The notes: generated from the sequence alone by a model not told the origin. DNA of 64,000 nt from Acanthaster planci (GCF_001949145.1 NW_019091591.1:105510-169509); one strand, 5' to 3'; shown: positions 36,901 to 51,000, numbered from the stretch's first letter. Program-made: numbers and translations.

Positions 36901-39362
36901 GGACGAGAGTGGTTGGTTGGTAAGCCATCTATGCACACTCATGCGAAGCGTGGGAACTTAATTTAAAGTATACCCTGAATGATAACAAGCACATAGGGAC
37001 TTCCGAAGTGATATGCGCTATATATTATTTTTATTATTACCCAAGACCGAAACGACCCTAAGGTGCAGACAGTTTTCAATGCACGACTTGTGAGTTGTAA
37101 TGAAACAGTGCGACTGCTTCCATTCTTGTTGAAATTTTGATTAATTATTCTGACGGTTGAGCACTGATTTCTGGCTGACACTGCTACTGCTCGCGTTCCG
37201 AGGTTGAGGCTATACATGTACAGTCTTCTAGGAATCGCGCTGACATCATCGAAAAACTGACATTTCTTTCAACAAAATGTTGGACAACAGGCGGGCCTAT
37301 GGCCCACGCAATGTCGATGATTTGAACAGCATCTGATAGGCGTCGTCACCCGGTCTGTAAAGTAATGACTGTAATTAATTCAGTTACGTTAAGAGACAAC
37401 AGGTAATTAAAGGACCATTTGTCAATACTCGTCAAGACTGACTACTGGTCCAACCTCACCGTGCAGCTGACAGCGAGATGCTTGGTTGTCTCTTGTTCCT
37501 CCTTGTCATCTTGCGTTGATGGCAGACGGGATAATTATCAAGACATCACTTAGCAAAGTAAGATAACAAAATGTGTTTATTGCCTGTTATAAGCCTGAAG
37601 CGTGCGATATCCATTGTGTGAGCCTGCCACTTACGGACTGTTGTCATTTTGCCTACAATATTTGTATCTAGGCGGCCAAAGTCTGCAGAAATGTCATGCA
37701 CCCATGAGCGGTTTCAGACTTTCCCTCAAACTGCAAATTTCCCCATTTAGGCCTATACATTTGCTTTTAAAGAGGTTCGTAATTTCAAGTAGTATTTTGA
37801 AAGCTGCTGGAGATTTTGTAACATTTCCTGAATTAGTCTTTCTGCTTTTGGTCTGATGGTCAGCCATATTATTTGCAGCCAATTTGAAATCAAAACACAA
37901 CTATGACGTAGAATGAGGAAACCCTATAGCCTTATACAGTTATGCAGCTGTAGAATTCTAAAGAAATCCTTGCAGCTCTGAATTGTTAGATACTCTATCT
38001 GTAAGCCATCTGTTTGTAATGCGTTGCACCACTCAAGGATTATGCGCAGATAAAATGTACTGGCACCAGGACTATACCTTTGTGAGATTGCTGGTGTCGG
38101 AAATTTTGCATTCTTTTCCATCCAACCAAAAAATCGACACGTCTGCATGGAGGAAGATACTACCATGGAGTTGCTATATAAACCAGGGACTACTGCTCAG
38201 AATCTTAATGTGCCTGGCTCATATCAGCTGGGAACAGGTGCCATGACAGGCAATAGCTGTCACACATTTTGGGCTTGTAATCAGTTTTCCCTGCATACAC
38301 CGCAAACCCCAAATTTAGAGCGACTCGGAACCATTGCGTTTGTCCCTTTTAATCCACGTTTCGGTGGGTCGTGAAAATGCGCTAAACGTTTGCAGGCAGG
38401 TCATGGGTATACGTGCATTGCCGACACCCAGCGCGTTCTCACAACGGGAATTTGTCGAACAACACCATGAGATTCTGCTTGTATTGTAAATGGCAACTCA
38501 ACGGGGACGATAATAATCTGACATCACTCACTGTTTAATTGTGCCGTTGCCTGGACGCCTGGGCCTAGGCCACAGGTTTGCCCAAAGGCAGTTCAACGAT
38601 GGCCCAAATCGAACATAGTTGGAGTATATCTCGAGTGCAACATTGCTTTATTACACCAGTTCATCTTTGTACATGTATATATTTTCAAATACCCCAAAAG
38701 AGAAGTATTGTATTGTATGACGGTTCTTACTGGAAGGAGCATTCTCAGATTAGATCTGAAAACGAAATGTGGTCAAAAGCTTAGCCCCAACAGACTCAGT
38801 TGAAGACGGAACTTCCTTCGGAGGCTTATATGAAACAAAATGTTTCGATGGCTGACAAAATAAACTCATCAGAATAAATGACTTTTGAAGGACCTTTAAA
38901 TAAATATTTAGGAACTATCATAAGTAAAATACGAGAGGCGTCATCATGACTTGGTATGGTACGTGGGAAGGGGCGTATTACGAGGTGCCTTCTAGAGAGG
39001 GCGCTACTGTGCATTTCGATGACCGAAATGATCGATGAGCTTATTTTGCCAAGGAAACGTTGGCGGAAAGTTGTTGAAAGCATGATTAGAAACAACAGCA
39101 ACCTGAGCGCTCAAGGTGATGATGCAATATCCTGCGTGTCACAACGATAAGACTCTGTTTTGGAATTGAATGTCACACAATTATCAGGAGAGAGAATCAA
39201 TGCCTGATTTTAGGTGGCGATTTTTGTGCCACGTAAGTGTGGCCGAAATGACATGCAAGGGCAAAGATTGTTCAATTTTTTGTTGCTTGCGTTTCTGGTG
39301 GCGATATCACGGGTTGAAAAATGATCTGCATTGGACACACTGAAGGAGAAAATGACTCCCGA

Positions 39363-39379
39363 GCCCCCTCTAGTGTGGG
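39363..39379 (-). promoter_or_regulatory. CTCF-like site
   Basis: The minus strand reads CCCACACTAGAGGGGGC, close to the bilaterian CTCF core CCASYAGRKGGCRS with about one or two mismatches. It lies about 6 kb downstream of FoxG outside recognised repeats, so it is a plausible insulator. The call rests on consensus matching only. Confidence 0.35.
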
Positions 39380-40044
39380 CAACATTGCGACCTCCTCGCC
39401 AGAAAAGGTGTGACAACTTTATTACTCACTCGGGACAACAAATGGAAAACACACGCCCGAGAACGACCCCTTCATCACCAACTCTTAGCAAAACAGATCA
39501 AGCAGTTGCAGGCCCCAACGACTGTAAATTTCCAGCCAAATTACCCGCTGTTTCTTTTGTCTTGCGTCGACGGCATAACGTACGATCCTTGTCAACCGGC
39601 ACGGCAGAGACCATTAAAGCGGCCGGTGATTTGTGACTTTGCAGCAGCCGATAATGAATAACTATGCCGGCTTATATCGCCCATTGGCCGGCCTATATAC
39701 GTCAAGTTTACGGCTAATTTATTATGATCAAATCGTCAAATGGGTGGCTTTTATTTCCCAAACAGTGATGCGGGCAAAAATAATGACTTGTTTGTGGGTA
39801 GTCCCTCTCACAGTAAATATGCCGTGGTATGTGTAATCTTCGTAAACTGTGGGTTTTTGGGCCGGTTTATTTGCAAGAGCGGCTTTAGACTGAAGTGTTA
39901 GGAAACCAGGCTTGGAGGTGTCACAGATATACTCAGAAAAAGTGAGGGTCGGACGAAATGTTGAAAGAGTTTGGACCCATAAGTCCCCTGCTCCCGATAC
40001 AGGTAAGTAAGCGATCCACTTTTCTAGCTTAGTCATATCCTTTC

Positions 40045-40090
40045 ACTTTTCATTCATCAGACAATGATGGTTGTCTGGTTAGTGAAAAGT
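40045..40090. repeat. Short two-stem hairpin
   Basis: ACTTTTCA (40045-40052) pairs with TGAAAAGT (40083-40090) and CAGACA (40058-40063) with TGTCTG (40072-40077), around a symmetric 5x5 internal loop and an 8-nt terminal loop. It is too short for a typical pre-miRNA. It may be a decayed MITE or chance. Confidence 0.5.
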
Positions 40091-43000
40091 AGCGCCCATT
40101 TGGGTTGATGAATTAAATGATAAGGTTCCCATAAATCAGGAATAACCCCGCATTAACCCCATTTCGGCCACGGCCACATGCCTGACCACTTGCCTGCAAC
40201 CGTCGGCTGGACAGTTTATGATTTACGCCGTCCGTATCGAGGCCAGAAGTTTCAAGCCGTGAAGTTTTGATTTTTCTATTTTGTCTGTTCACCCATTTTG
40301 AGCGAAAACACATAACTCACCGGCTGTCAAGGGGTGACCGGGGAGCAGGGGAATTTAGCTCTGTGTCTCTGGTTAGTCTCAAGCAGAAGTTCTGTTGGTC
40401 CACCGCGGACCGCGGTCCAGTCAAAACTTGCCAGAGCTTTGGGGGATTTCTGGCGCTTGACACACGACACTGTGCTTTGCCTGCCAGCCAGCATAGCCAA
40501 GGCCAACCCTCGTGCCCTATATAGCGCCCCGAGAGACCGCTTCCCATCTCACCTTCGAGTTGTCCCAACACGGCACAGACACGCCTCCTCCGTGTCAGAA
40601 CTGTTTGCGAACTCGGCATTGTCCCGAACTCCCCTTGCGGCGAACCGGGGTCGATCTGATACTTGCAAGTCTCCTTGAACGTAAAGGGTGACAAAAAGGA
40701 GAGAAGGAAGAACCCGCAGCCCCGCCAGGGAAAAACAAGACGCGCGGAGGGCGCGTTATATAGCCACTAATAGACCCTCTTCAAACCTTGCCCGCGAACA
40801 GCTCTTCGCAAGCCCGTTCCCGATTCGTCATCCCCGGTCTATATTTGTTACTTTCCCGCTGCTATTAACTGACATCGGAATCGGTCGAATCTTCGCCGAG
40901 ATGTGTTGAAGATGGCAACTTCTCCAGTCCTCATCCACGCTCCATAATACTAGCCTAAAGTGATAAAATCTAGGATTGCATGTAAGATCTCGCGACGGCA
41001 CGCCATGCACTGTAACTGAGCTATTTACCGAATCGTGATCCACCCCTAGGCCAGCTTCGGACCGTGCTGAAATGACAATCGTCGGTAGAGATAGCTCCCG
41101 GTCCCTGGTAACAGCAGCCTCGCTTTCCTGATAAGAGAGACCTCTCTTGGACTTCTCCCCTGCAGAAAATGGAGGGCTGCGCAGGCTATTTTGCTGCCGT
41201 ATAATCCTGCTTGTTTTTAGCCTCAAGTTGTCGAGAGTAAATAATACACGTGCGAATTCGAGTGTTTCTGGATATTGCCAGCCATAAATTTGGAGCTTGT
41301 GGGCTTGGCATGTTGGGGAATGTTGAACTACGGGTCAATAGGGTTATCGATGACAATCATTAGGCGTATCACGTGAAGTACCAGGTTGCCTTCTCTGTTT
41401 AGCATTTCTCAGGAGCATTTTTCAACTTTCTAATAAGTGAATCAAGCCCCACTTGGCTTTTGGGCTCTTGAACTGGCAGGAACAGTAAGCATGAAGAAAG
41501 TAGTCATTTATACTTGTGCAACTGAGCCACTGCCGAGGTGAAGCTCCCCCGTTTTCGAACACCGAGTATACCGTTGACTGAGAATGGTGTCGAGAATGAC
41601 TGACGTGCCAGTGGTTTACCTTCCGAGTCCTCTTTTTAGATTCGAGGCCGACTACTTTGACTTTTGAGTACGAGAGAAGGGTTTGGATATTTGATCTTGG
41701 CCACTTTTCATCGAAATGGGGCCATTGCTAAACCTGTTGAGTCATTGAATGGGTCTGGCGAGGCAAAGGGCGAGATCTGGGTCTCGTCAATACCAGGGCC
41801 AAGGTTACTGCCTCCTGACGCTGGTCCGGTGGCCAGACGATATCATGACTCAAGTCCTATAAAGCAGAAGTCAGTTAACCCGACGGAGTTTTTTTTCGTT
41901 TAACGGGGTATTACAATTTAACGACACCACCGATTGACTTAACCGTCCAATCAAAATCAAAATTAACTTGTATTTTTTTACATCTCGTTTGGAAATTGCG
42001 AATTTTGCACATCATGCGGATAAAAGTGACATTCAAATGTATTTTTTAAAATTAAAATTTAGTGCAAACGCGAAAGTTTTTTTTGTTTCTGTGGGGTTCA
42101 CTTCAAAATGCTCCCGCTTTTGAACGTCTTCCGTACCATATGGATTTCCCGCCGTGTCTTACAAGTTCATCTTATCGCCGCAGACAGCATGCTATCGAGG
42201 ATCATGATTATGGTCCTAGAAGCCTACAAGCATACGCAGAAACAAAGTCATCTAAATATCAAACCTACATGGCAAAGTGTGGCACGTGCGTTAAGGGCTC
42301 ATCTGTAACAGTAATTACAATATTTCGGCCTGCACTGTCACACGAGATTAACAACAAACAGGTCTTCTGTTGTAACCCGTCATTATCCTTCCTCAACACA
42401 AGAAGGTATTGCTTTTCCTCCACCTAGAAAGTGATTATACCTTTAGTCACCAGTACAGATCTCCTGAGCATTTTGTGGAGATAAGACTTTTTTTCTTATT
42501 TTGTTCTCCAGAATTCGCTCCTTCTTCTGTGTCTTTTGTCTGGTACCAGACCCTCGAGCAATATTCGGTGTAATGCCGATTCAATGCATGATCCGCCGCC
42601 AGCCTGCCTGCACGCTCGGCTCAGCCCGGATCCAACTGTATGGGCAGCCTCATGCAACATTTAGCCTCTAATCGCCAATATGTCACCCACACCGACAAAG
42701 ATAATCCTCAGAGGGAAAGGCACGGATTGGCACTTTTTCTTCTTATGGGTTATTACACTCGTCGGCTTTGGAAATAAAAAAGGAAAAGGGAAAAACGCCT
42801 AAGGTGTCTGGACTCTGGAGACGGTGGGAACAGTTCCATCTTGAAATTTTGATGAGAGGATTGGCAAAGCAAAGATGATTTATTAATTAACAGTTCTTTA
42901 TATTTCCAACTCTAGTTTTGTGGACACAGTAAATCTGCAGCACTGTAGTGATCTGTTGTTATTGTTGGCGAGTTCTTGTCGGGTGCCTATCCCCGTTGGG

Positions 43001-43193
43001 GTTATTTTTGGATCGCAAATAATCTGGGGGAAATGTACCTATAACGAAAATGTGACCAGATTAAGTTTAGGGAGCCTGTGTACAATTTCTAATGCCTTTC
43101 TTCATTGTTAACCGTTGTGGAACTCGTAGTCTTGGACTTTTTTGCACATTACACCATGTGCTTAAGCCAGAAGGTACTTGACAAGGAAGCATG

Positions 43194-43380
43194 CAGTGGA
43201 ATAACCGGAATACGATTTGCAGGGGCCCCTTATTTTTTGGAGGGGGCACCCGGTGGGTTCGGTCAATGTTAGGATAGTGACTACCAGCAGATTTTTTTCC
43301 TTTTCTATTTCGGAGGGGGGGGGAGCACATGGGGTATAGGCCTCAAGCGGGGGGGGGGTGCCCCCTAAGTTACGCCACTG
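43194..43380. mobile_element. hAT-like MITE, second copy of the CAGTGGCGTAACT family
   Basis: The right end is the reverse complement of CAGTGGCGTAACTTAGGGG. The left end reads CAGTGGAATAACCGG. CAAGGAAG occurs immediately after the right end (43381-43388) and again at 43182-43189, four bases before the left end, as a probable 8-bp target duplication. The interior holds long G runs and no coding sequence. It belongs to the same family as 2730-2895. Confidence 0.7.
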
Positions 43381-43850
43381 CAAGGAAGTGTGTAATTGAT
43401 ACCTTCCCACTACAAAAAGTACAAAGGTTCTTTTTCAACGCAAAAGAAATATGAAGTCTCCGATATTGGAACTGAGAAGTCACACAAATTGAATACAAGA
43501 TGTTCGAAGGGGCATAGCCTATGCTATCTCGCATCTCACACCTCGTAACAATGAAAATGGTTTGCTGGAGATATGCAATACATAATTATAGTACAGGCAT
43601 GGCCAAGCCTTTACGGGTAGTTGCCCCATTCTTTTGTTCGAAGAACGGCGAGAAACTGTCGAACTTCGGTGCCTCGTAGACATGTTTGAAAGTTTCGAAA
43701 TGTCACATTTTTCAAAGAATTCAGTGACTGTTTAGAACTCTGCGGCAGTGGAGATTAAGTATTCACAGATGGAGAAGGGCAGGCAGGATGATACTTCGAA
43801 AACACTGTAGGGTATCTTGGAAAGCTTCAGTTTCACAATTTCTTTGGGCA

Positions 43851-43925
43851 CAACAACAACAACAACAACAACAACAGCAGCAGCAGCAACAACAACAAAA
43901 CAACAAAACAACAACGACAACAACA
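43851..43925. repeat. (CAA)n microsatellite with CAG interruption
   Basis: About 75 bp of CAA repeats are interrupted by a run of CAG near 43876-43886 and by CAAAA variants. Homopolymeric Thr, Val or Cys frames across it are artefacts. Confidence 0.95.
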
Positions 43926-44880
43926 TAATTCATCCCCTCGGTGCTTTGGTTAGTGAAAGCCATGGCTACTTTTTTGATGGCTTGTGTCCAAAGGTACTTG
44001 GTTCTTGGATCCAGGCAGGCTGACCAGTCACACAGCGATTGCACTTGGAGCACTTACATGTACATACACGGTCACTGAGCAAAGTGTTAGACGCGACTAC
44101 AAACTTCCGCCTGATTACCTAACAGGCATGTCCGGAGACTTTTGGGCTACTGCTCCGATGCCACTGTAGTCAAAAATATTTAAAGTATAAAATGCAGGTT
44201 GATATAGAAATTACGTGTTGAGAAGACACAAAATAAAAGTCGCCATACTCAACTTGGCTTTTATAATGTTACTGAAGGACCTATGCTATCCACGGTTGCT
44301 GGATTTTTTTCAATCAAATAATTAAAATATTTTCATACCGTATTAGGGGCTATGCTTAAAGTACTCAGAACTCATCAACTTCAAATTTGAAGTGCACTGG
44401 AAAATCAAAGGTATGGAAGATATACCAAAAAATATCAGCATTTGCGTAGGAGTTGTTAAGAGTTTCGATTTTGAAAATGAGGTTGACAAGGACGGTAAAT
44501 CATGCAAAGGTGACAAATATGAACCGGCGACCGAGTTTGTCGCACCCCGGTAGCCTCAAGACAAACATGCATTCCCCACCACTGTTGAAAAATGATGAAA
44601 AGGTTCTCAGCCGGCGACTTCTAACCCGAATGTTTTGCCAATACACATCCAAGAAAGCGCAAAAAATGCACACTGTTTCATCAGTCAGACACCCAATCCC
44701 ACCAGGTATCTGGCAGTTTCGTGGCTTGTCTTTGGCGTCCAAGCGCGGTTGTTGGAGGGCCACTTCACTGATCACATTTTGCGTGGTAGATGAGTGAAAC
44801 ATGGATACTTTGGACATCTGAATGATGCAGTTCCAAACTGCCGAATTGGATATTCACTGCAGACCTGCCCCTGTTCTGAC

Positions 44881-45045
44881 TTTAACAAATATGGCTTATT
44901 TACTTTTGAATTATACGACTTTTACGAGATAAATTATGAAGATATAGATGCATATAGATTGATTTTAACAAATATGACTTATTTTCTTTTGAATTATACG
45001 ACTTTTACGAGGTAAATTATGAAGATTAGATGCATATAGATTGAT
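44881..45045. repeat. Two-unit tandem duplication, 83 bp
   Basis: The unit starting TTTAACAAATATGGC at 44881 is repeated from 44964 (TTTAACAAATATGAC) to 45045. There are only about five differences including one deletion, so the duplication is recent. The unit is AT-rich without coding potential. Confidence 0.9.
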
Positions 45046-48000
45046 TTTTTGTCACTTCGGAGTGAAGCCCCTGAATCAGAAATAAGTTGCCGGACCAACT
45101 TTTCCTTACATATTTTTTTTCTCATAGCAACGGTGGTAAAATCTGCAAGTGGCGAACGAAGCTATAACCAGGCCTACTGGAGGCTGGAAACGCGCTCCGT
45201 TTGGAAAAACATTGTTGAATTCTGCGGACCACAATGGGACGCCCCCCCCCCGAAACAATCTAGCCGTGGGCCTGACAGAACCACCAAAGGCGAGCGAGGG
45301 TCAAATTCTCATCCCCAGTTACGGTTTACCCAAGTCAGTCCAGCGCGAAATGGATTGTAGCAGGTTCCATTCTCACCTTCTCTCTGAGGATAAACACAGA
45401 AGCAGAGAGTCAACATCAACATCCGCCGTCCATAAATACACGATCGCTTGCAGAGCGGTGTTACTTTCTCCCGCTTTTTTTCCCTCCTTCCTTTCGCATT
45501 CCCTTCAAATTCTTTTCAGTGTTCCCCAAGTTGAAGTTCTTGCGGTCGACTTGGCACGGTTTGACGGCACTTTGGTCAGGGGGGTCTATTCACTTACTGC
45601 TCCTCTCTGTTTGTTCAGAGTTGAGACCGGCGGTTCCCCTGCTGAATTTCACGCCTGGTAGGATGCAACAACACATTGGTCCAAACATAGCCACAAACGG
45701 CTTTTGTTGGTGATTAGTTGGTCGGGGAAACTTCAAATTTCACAAATTCACACTCTGAACTGGAATGAAAGTCTTAAAATGCCCACAGCTGTAAAACCTG
45801 CAAATTATTGAGGAACCTCAAACTTCTATACTTATACATTTATTCGATAGACAGATGTGTCCCTCAGCCTTCTTGGAGTCAATGAATAGTCTGTCGTTCA
45901 CTGCCTCACAAAAGTCCTTTCAGAAATTCTGAGATTGTATTATGCCATCACTGATTACACAGAAATCTTTTGAAAATACAAATCAAATACATGCATAGTA
46001 AATAATCTTCAAAGAGATAAAAAGTTAATATGTTTAGTATTTAAGAAAAATAAAACAGTGGTTACACTCTTAACACTGTCTTTCAGCAATCAGCATATCA
46101 TCAAAATCAATGTTTGAACGAGTCTATTTCTGGAGGAAAAGTTATTTCAAAATCCCCACACCGTGAATTTACACATGGCTTCGAGTCAGAATTGAGATGC
46201 ACGACAAGGCTGTACTCAAACATTCATCGGTCCTATTTCCGACGTCGCTTTCTCGATAGCCTTGAACGTGCGGTAGAGTTTGCTTGAAATCAATCCAGCA
46301 ATCCGAGTCCTACGTAGCATGATTGGTGTCTACTTAACCCAAATATTATACCCACCCCGGCAGAATGCAGGTGCGCCATGAAATAGGTATGGGGGGATAC
46401 CGAGCATCGTTAACTGGGGAAAGAAAATCCAGTCGGGCCCTCCAGAGTGGGCAAACTTTGAGGACTGTTTGCCGACAACAGGTTCACACCAGTTGAACCG
46501 CCAGCGTAAACAGTTATTCAGGGGCTCTATCCAGGCGAGAGTAACTGCTAAAATTGGCCCCTCTCACACCGCGGGAGCCCTTGTATTCAAATGTCATTGC
46601 CGGTGCGGGCGAAATCTTGTGCCAATAGCGGGGGATAAGTAAATATCAATAATATTTAGGAGTCTAAAGCTGGGAAATAATGCAGCAACCAGCTCACCGT
46701 AAATGATACGCCAGAACTGGCGGTGCCAACTTGTTGTTGAATCGCGTGCGCTCCACGCCAGAAATGACACTCCCGGCGCTTATTTAAGATTTCACTCAGT
46801 CTTTCTCTCTTTTTTTCCTTATGTTTTTATACGAAGGTGAAATGTCAAACAAATACAGGTCCCAGTTACATATCAGTTGTTGGTCCTATTCGCTCAAAAC
46901 AGGACCACATTCAATAGCTTGTTATAAGACGCGCCGCTTGAACTCTCCCAAACTTATGAGACGCCATTGAAACCTCCTTCTTTGCAGTTTTGACATTATT
47001 TTGAAACTAACCAATAACACACTGAATAAATAAAAAGGCGAGGAATCCTCATCTTGTGCCTATAATTATTTGATCGATCTTTATGCCACAAACGACATGC
47101 TTAGAAATCCCATCTACCTGATATATGCAGCCACATATATGTCAAAACCGCACAGGCTGTGTATACGTACACACTCCTCGACCAAAAGTGAGGGTAGTGC
47201 ACAGGTTTGCAAAGGTTTTTCTCGAGTCTTTCTTTATCATTAGCCCGTCTGTTTAATACGTTGCCCCAAAGACTAGTCACACTGAGAAGAAACCAAGTTT
47301 TATAGATTTTCCCTCGAAACTGCCGGGGTTGTCTCCTTCAAGGTTATTTCAGTACGCGCGGGCTCCCATTAACTCACGACGAAGCACGTACATGTACTAT
47401 ACATGCGCAAGGGATTTAATTGAACACAAAAAGAAATCAACAAGGTCTGGCTGTCAGGAGCAAAGTTACAAAGACAAGACAGGGCAACAGTGTCCTAGGC
47501 TGGAAACGATGGCAGATCCGTTATCCACGGAATTCGAGAGATCTTTTACTCGGCATATTCGCCACAGTCCCACATCAAGTCTCGCGTGCAGTAATTTTGT
47601 CAGACACGTCAAAGGAAGCGGGGAAATTTGTTTGGATTACAAGAGGGGGTATTACAACAATCCTAAACCGCCCCCTTCCTAGTTCACGGGATACGGACGC
47701 AATGGGTCCCAGATAAGTCCCGTGGAGTGGAGTGACATTGGCCATACCGAGCTCCTGTCCCTTGCGGCGGGAATGAGTCACGAAACTAGATCGCTGGATC
47801 ATCTGACTTCTGATTTTTTTTTCATTCTCCAATTTTTTTTCAGTCCAATTCTGATTTTCCGCTTTTGTGGCTTTTGTAATTTATCTGTCATTGCAAGGAG
47901 GGTATTTCAGCACTGACATCGGAAGGAATGATGTTGATATTTCAAAGCAAACATTAAATTTGCTTGAAGCGTATGACATCCTGCTTGTGCTACGGAGTTT

Positions 48001-51000
48001 AGCAGTAAAGGAAGAAAAAAAAGAGGTGTTCAATGTGAATAACCTGACAGTTTATGAACTTAACAAAACTTATACTTACAGATGTACTAGATATACACTC
48101 AAGAAAAAGTTGAATACGATTTGAGCCGAAATGACTGTATGTATACATGTATACTTTCAAGGATAGGGTGGAAGTGCATGTGCTGTTTGATTTCACGTTT
48201 GGGGGGGTGGTGGATATTTTCGTTGTTGTTGAAAGCAGAGATAAAGCTTGGTTTATGAAGAAAGTCGTAAGCTTTGTAGTGAAGACTAAAACATCTAGCT
48301 GCATTGAGAGTTTCCATGTACAGTACATATGAATGCACACGTACATGTACATGCTGGGTTAACACCGCAAGATCATGGAGCTTTTTATAGCTCCACGGCA
48401 AGAGTACAGCCTACTATAGGTTGAGTGTGCCTCTGTGTTTACAACGTTTATGACACTTACCCCATTTTGTTTAAGAATGGAGTCCAACTTCCTAACAGAT
48501 CGAAAAACGAATCTGGAAGATTTTTTGCTGCCCCCCTCCTCTTCCGGAACAACCCCGCCGCGGACTCACTTGCCTGGTTTGACCCCGGCCAAGACTCCCA
48601 TTAGCCGACGTGTGCGGTGTGTTTACTAATGTTTGCGCTGCGACCGCTCAACCAGAACATCAGCCTCTTGTTTTGCTGCGAAAGTCGCGCGATAGCAACA
48701 TTTTTGGGAAGCTCGCTAATTTCAACAAACACTAACAAACAGACCGGACAGCAAATCCCTCCGGATCTGCAGCGCCCGTCACCTCACTTTGACAGGAAAC
48801 ACAAGGTGTCCTGCGCGGATAAGGGCTATGGAGTGCCGTGAGAAATTAATTTGCTGTCACTCATTGAGTACCATGACCCAATTTTACGAAACTATTCACT
48901 AAATTTCACGAACTATTCGAAATGTTAAGTAGTTTCACAGTAGACTTTTTTATCTAGTAATCAGAACTTACGCAATTAATTTTATTAGTCATCTGTAATC
49001 CAGCGTGTTATTTCAATAAGCATACAATCAAAGAAATACATTTCGTCAGGACAATACTTTTCCTAGCAGATGGTACGTCATGGGGATGCGCTAAAGCCGT
49101 GGTTTCGATCCTGGAGAAAAATGTAAAATCCATTTACGACGATCTGAATTATGGTTAACTTCCGCCTTCCATATTTCCCCCATATTTTTTCCTTATTCCA
49201 CCGAGGCTAACAGGATATTAATTATGCCCACCATGTTAGGCATATAAAACACAATATATAACGAAAGTACGTGTATAACAAATATGTACCGAGACACGTG
49301 AATCATGTACATTATCAGTGTGTAACTTATTGGCAATATTTTATACGCCGGAAGAGTATCCATATTGCACAGGGCTATGCCATTTCTAGCTTGAGAGAGG
49401 CGGCCTAGAGCATATTTCAAGTTGCAAATGGAGGACCGCAACATGATCACTGATTAGTCTTTTTTCTCTACATACTCAGATACCCGACTGCAGATAGTCC
49501 TAGAGCCATGCGCAAAGTAGTTCAAAAGTAGAAAAAGCAAACATTCCCACGGTAAACCACTTATCCTTGTTTTTCAACTTTACCGTGTATGAACAGTGTG
49601 TATTTTGCCCACATGGGCTTTCCATATGCAACCGGTGCGGTACTTCGACTTGATCCCATTGTTTCGTTGCGGATTACACCGACCGTAATGACCGAAACTA
49701 TCAAGTTATGACCCATACTCATGGGATTTATGGAGTGTCAAAGACACAGTGATACTACGCTGTTCATACTTCAACCGCAAACTGAACTCCCCCTGGTGTT
49801 TATAGGTAAGCAAACTTATCGGTTAAATCATGGAGGAAGGTCCATGGTTGATTTACAAAAAAGGACAAGTTTCCAAACAGCGTGATTCTTCATGCACAGT
49901 TATCAAATCGGACGATTTGCCTTTTATTTTGAGTTACAAGAAAATGATCAAAACCCTTTGGAACATTCTCAAGTGGATAATCCAGACAACAGAGATGAAA
50001 ACATACCTACCTTAATTAAGGCGCCTTTCCATGTATGCGCGTCAACACTTGCGCCAAGCGTTGTTTTGAAGGCGATTTTGAAGGCCGAACGCAGCGTACA
50101 CGTGTGTTATGTTAATGGGGTCGATTTTTTATGTCTGTGAAACTGAAAGTGAAACGCATGGAGGCATCGTGCACGCAACGCACCAAAAAGGGTACATATA
50201 GAAAGGCACCTTTAAAAGTAGGTGGCGGTCCAACTGAGGTTGGAACGTAACTACGAGCCGGTCTCTTCGAACAAAACAAATAATTTCATAACACCTCCTT
50301 TTTTCGCAAAGATCCGAGCCAGCACTGGTTAGTCGGCTCGGGTCCACAGCCCCAGGGATGTGAGCAATTTGGAGGGGCTTAATTTGTTTTCACTTGGCCA
50401 TTTACTGCCGTGTTTTCACAAACCGTTCTCGACTTACGCCACCGTGGGGCAGAGATGTCTGTGCTTGATTGGGTTCTAGATACGCGGGGCCGTATTTACG
50501 TTTGAGAGGCAAGACCAAAAACAACCAAAGGTCGGCCACTCCTGGCGGCTCGCGCTGCTTCCAATGCTCTTATCCCCTTATCCAATCATTTCATATACAA
50601 TATTTGGTAAACGAAACTTGGGCAAGTGGCTAGATTTCAGCTGGCGCAACCCGACGGCCACACATGGCGAGGCAGCGAGCCGTAGTGATTTGTCCCGCAG
50701 GGGCTTTGGGCCCCTGGAATACCGACGAGGAGGACGGAGCCCGACATGGTCCCCCTTACCCTGGCCGGTGATGGGACTGGTCCCAAGTTCCACCGCGACA
50801 TACCACTTAACCTTCGGGTCTAACCCCAGCAGATACATGCGATATATGCTTACATAAACACCCCTGGGCGGTTGCCGCTCAAATCGTACCACGTTCTGAT
50901 CGTGTTTGATGTACATGTATATACATGTATATGTACTATCATATCACATGTACTGCTAACCATACGCCAACATCAACATTAGCCCACTGGGGGGGGGTGC

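Larger units (their letters stand above)
33906..43193. other. Downstream intergenic region, no gene recognised
   Basis: There is AT-rich sequence to about 37300, then mixed composition. GC-rich, non-repetitive stretches at 40130-40200 and 40320-40900 have frames open on both strands but no protein signature, and they may be regulatory. A near-match to the recurrent motif (CTTGTAATCAG) lies near 38275. No transposon ends were seen here. Confidence 0.4.

Noticed and set aside
40045-40090. microRNA precursor at the two-stem hairpin
   Set aside because: At 46 nt with a 5x5 internal loop it is too short and broken for a pre-miRNA, and no known miRNA seed context matches.
40317-40694. Overlapping 114-aa and 125-aa frames on opposite strands
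   Set aside because: Dual openness reflects GC-rich composition; neither reads like a known protein.
43732-44053. Frames rich in Val, Cys or Thr homopolymers
   Set aside because: Direct translation of the (CAA)n microsatellite.
44036-44060. Resemblance to a miR-92-like string (ATTGCACTT)
   Set aside because: Only the seed-like part matches and there is no hairpin.
45149-45661. 170-aa plus-strand frame
   Set aside because: It passes through a poly-C run and low-complexity sequence, with no domain.
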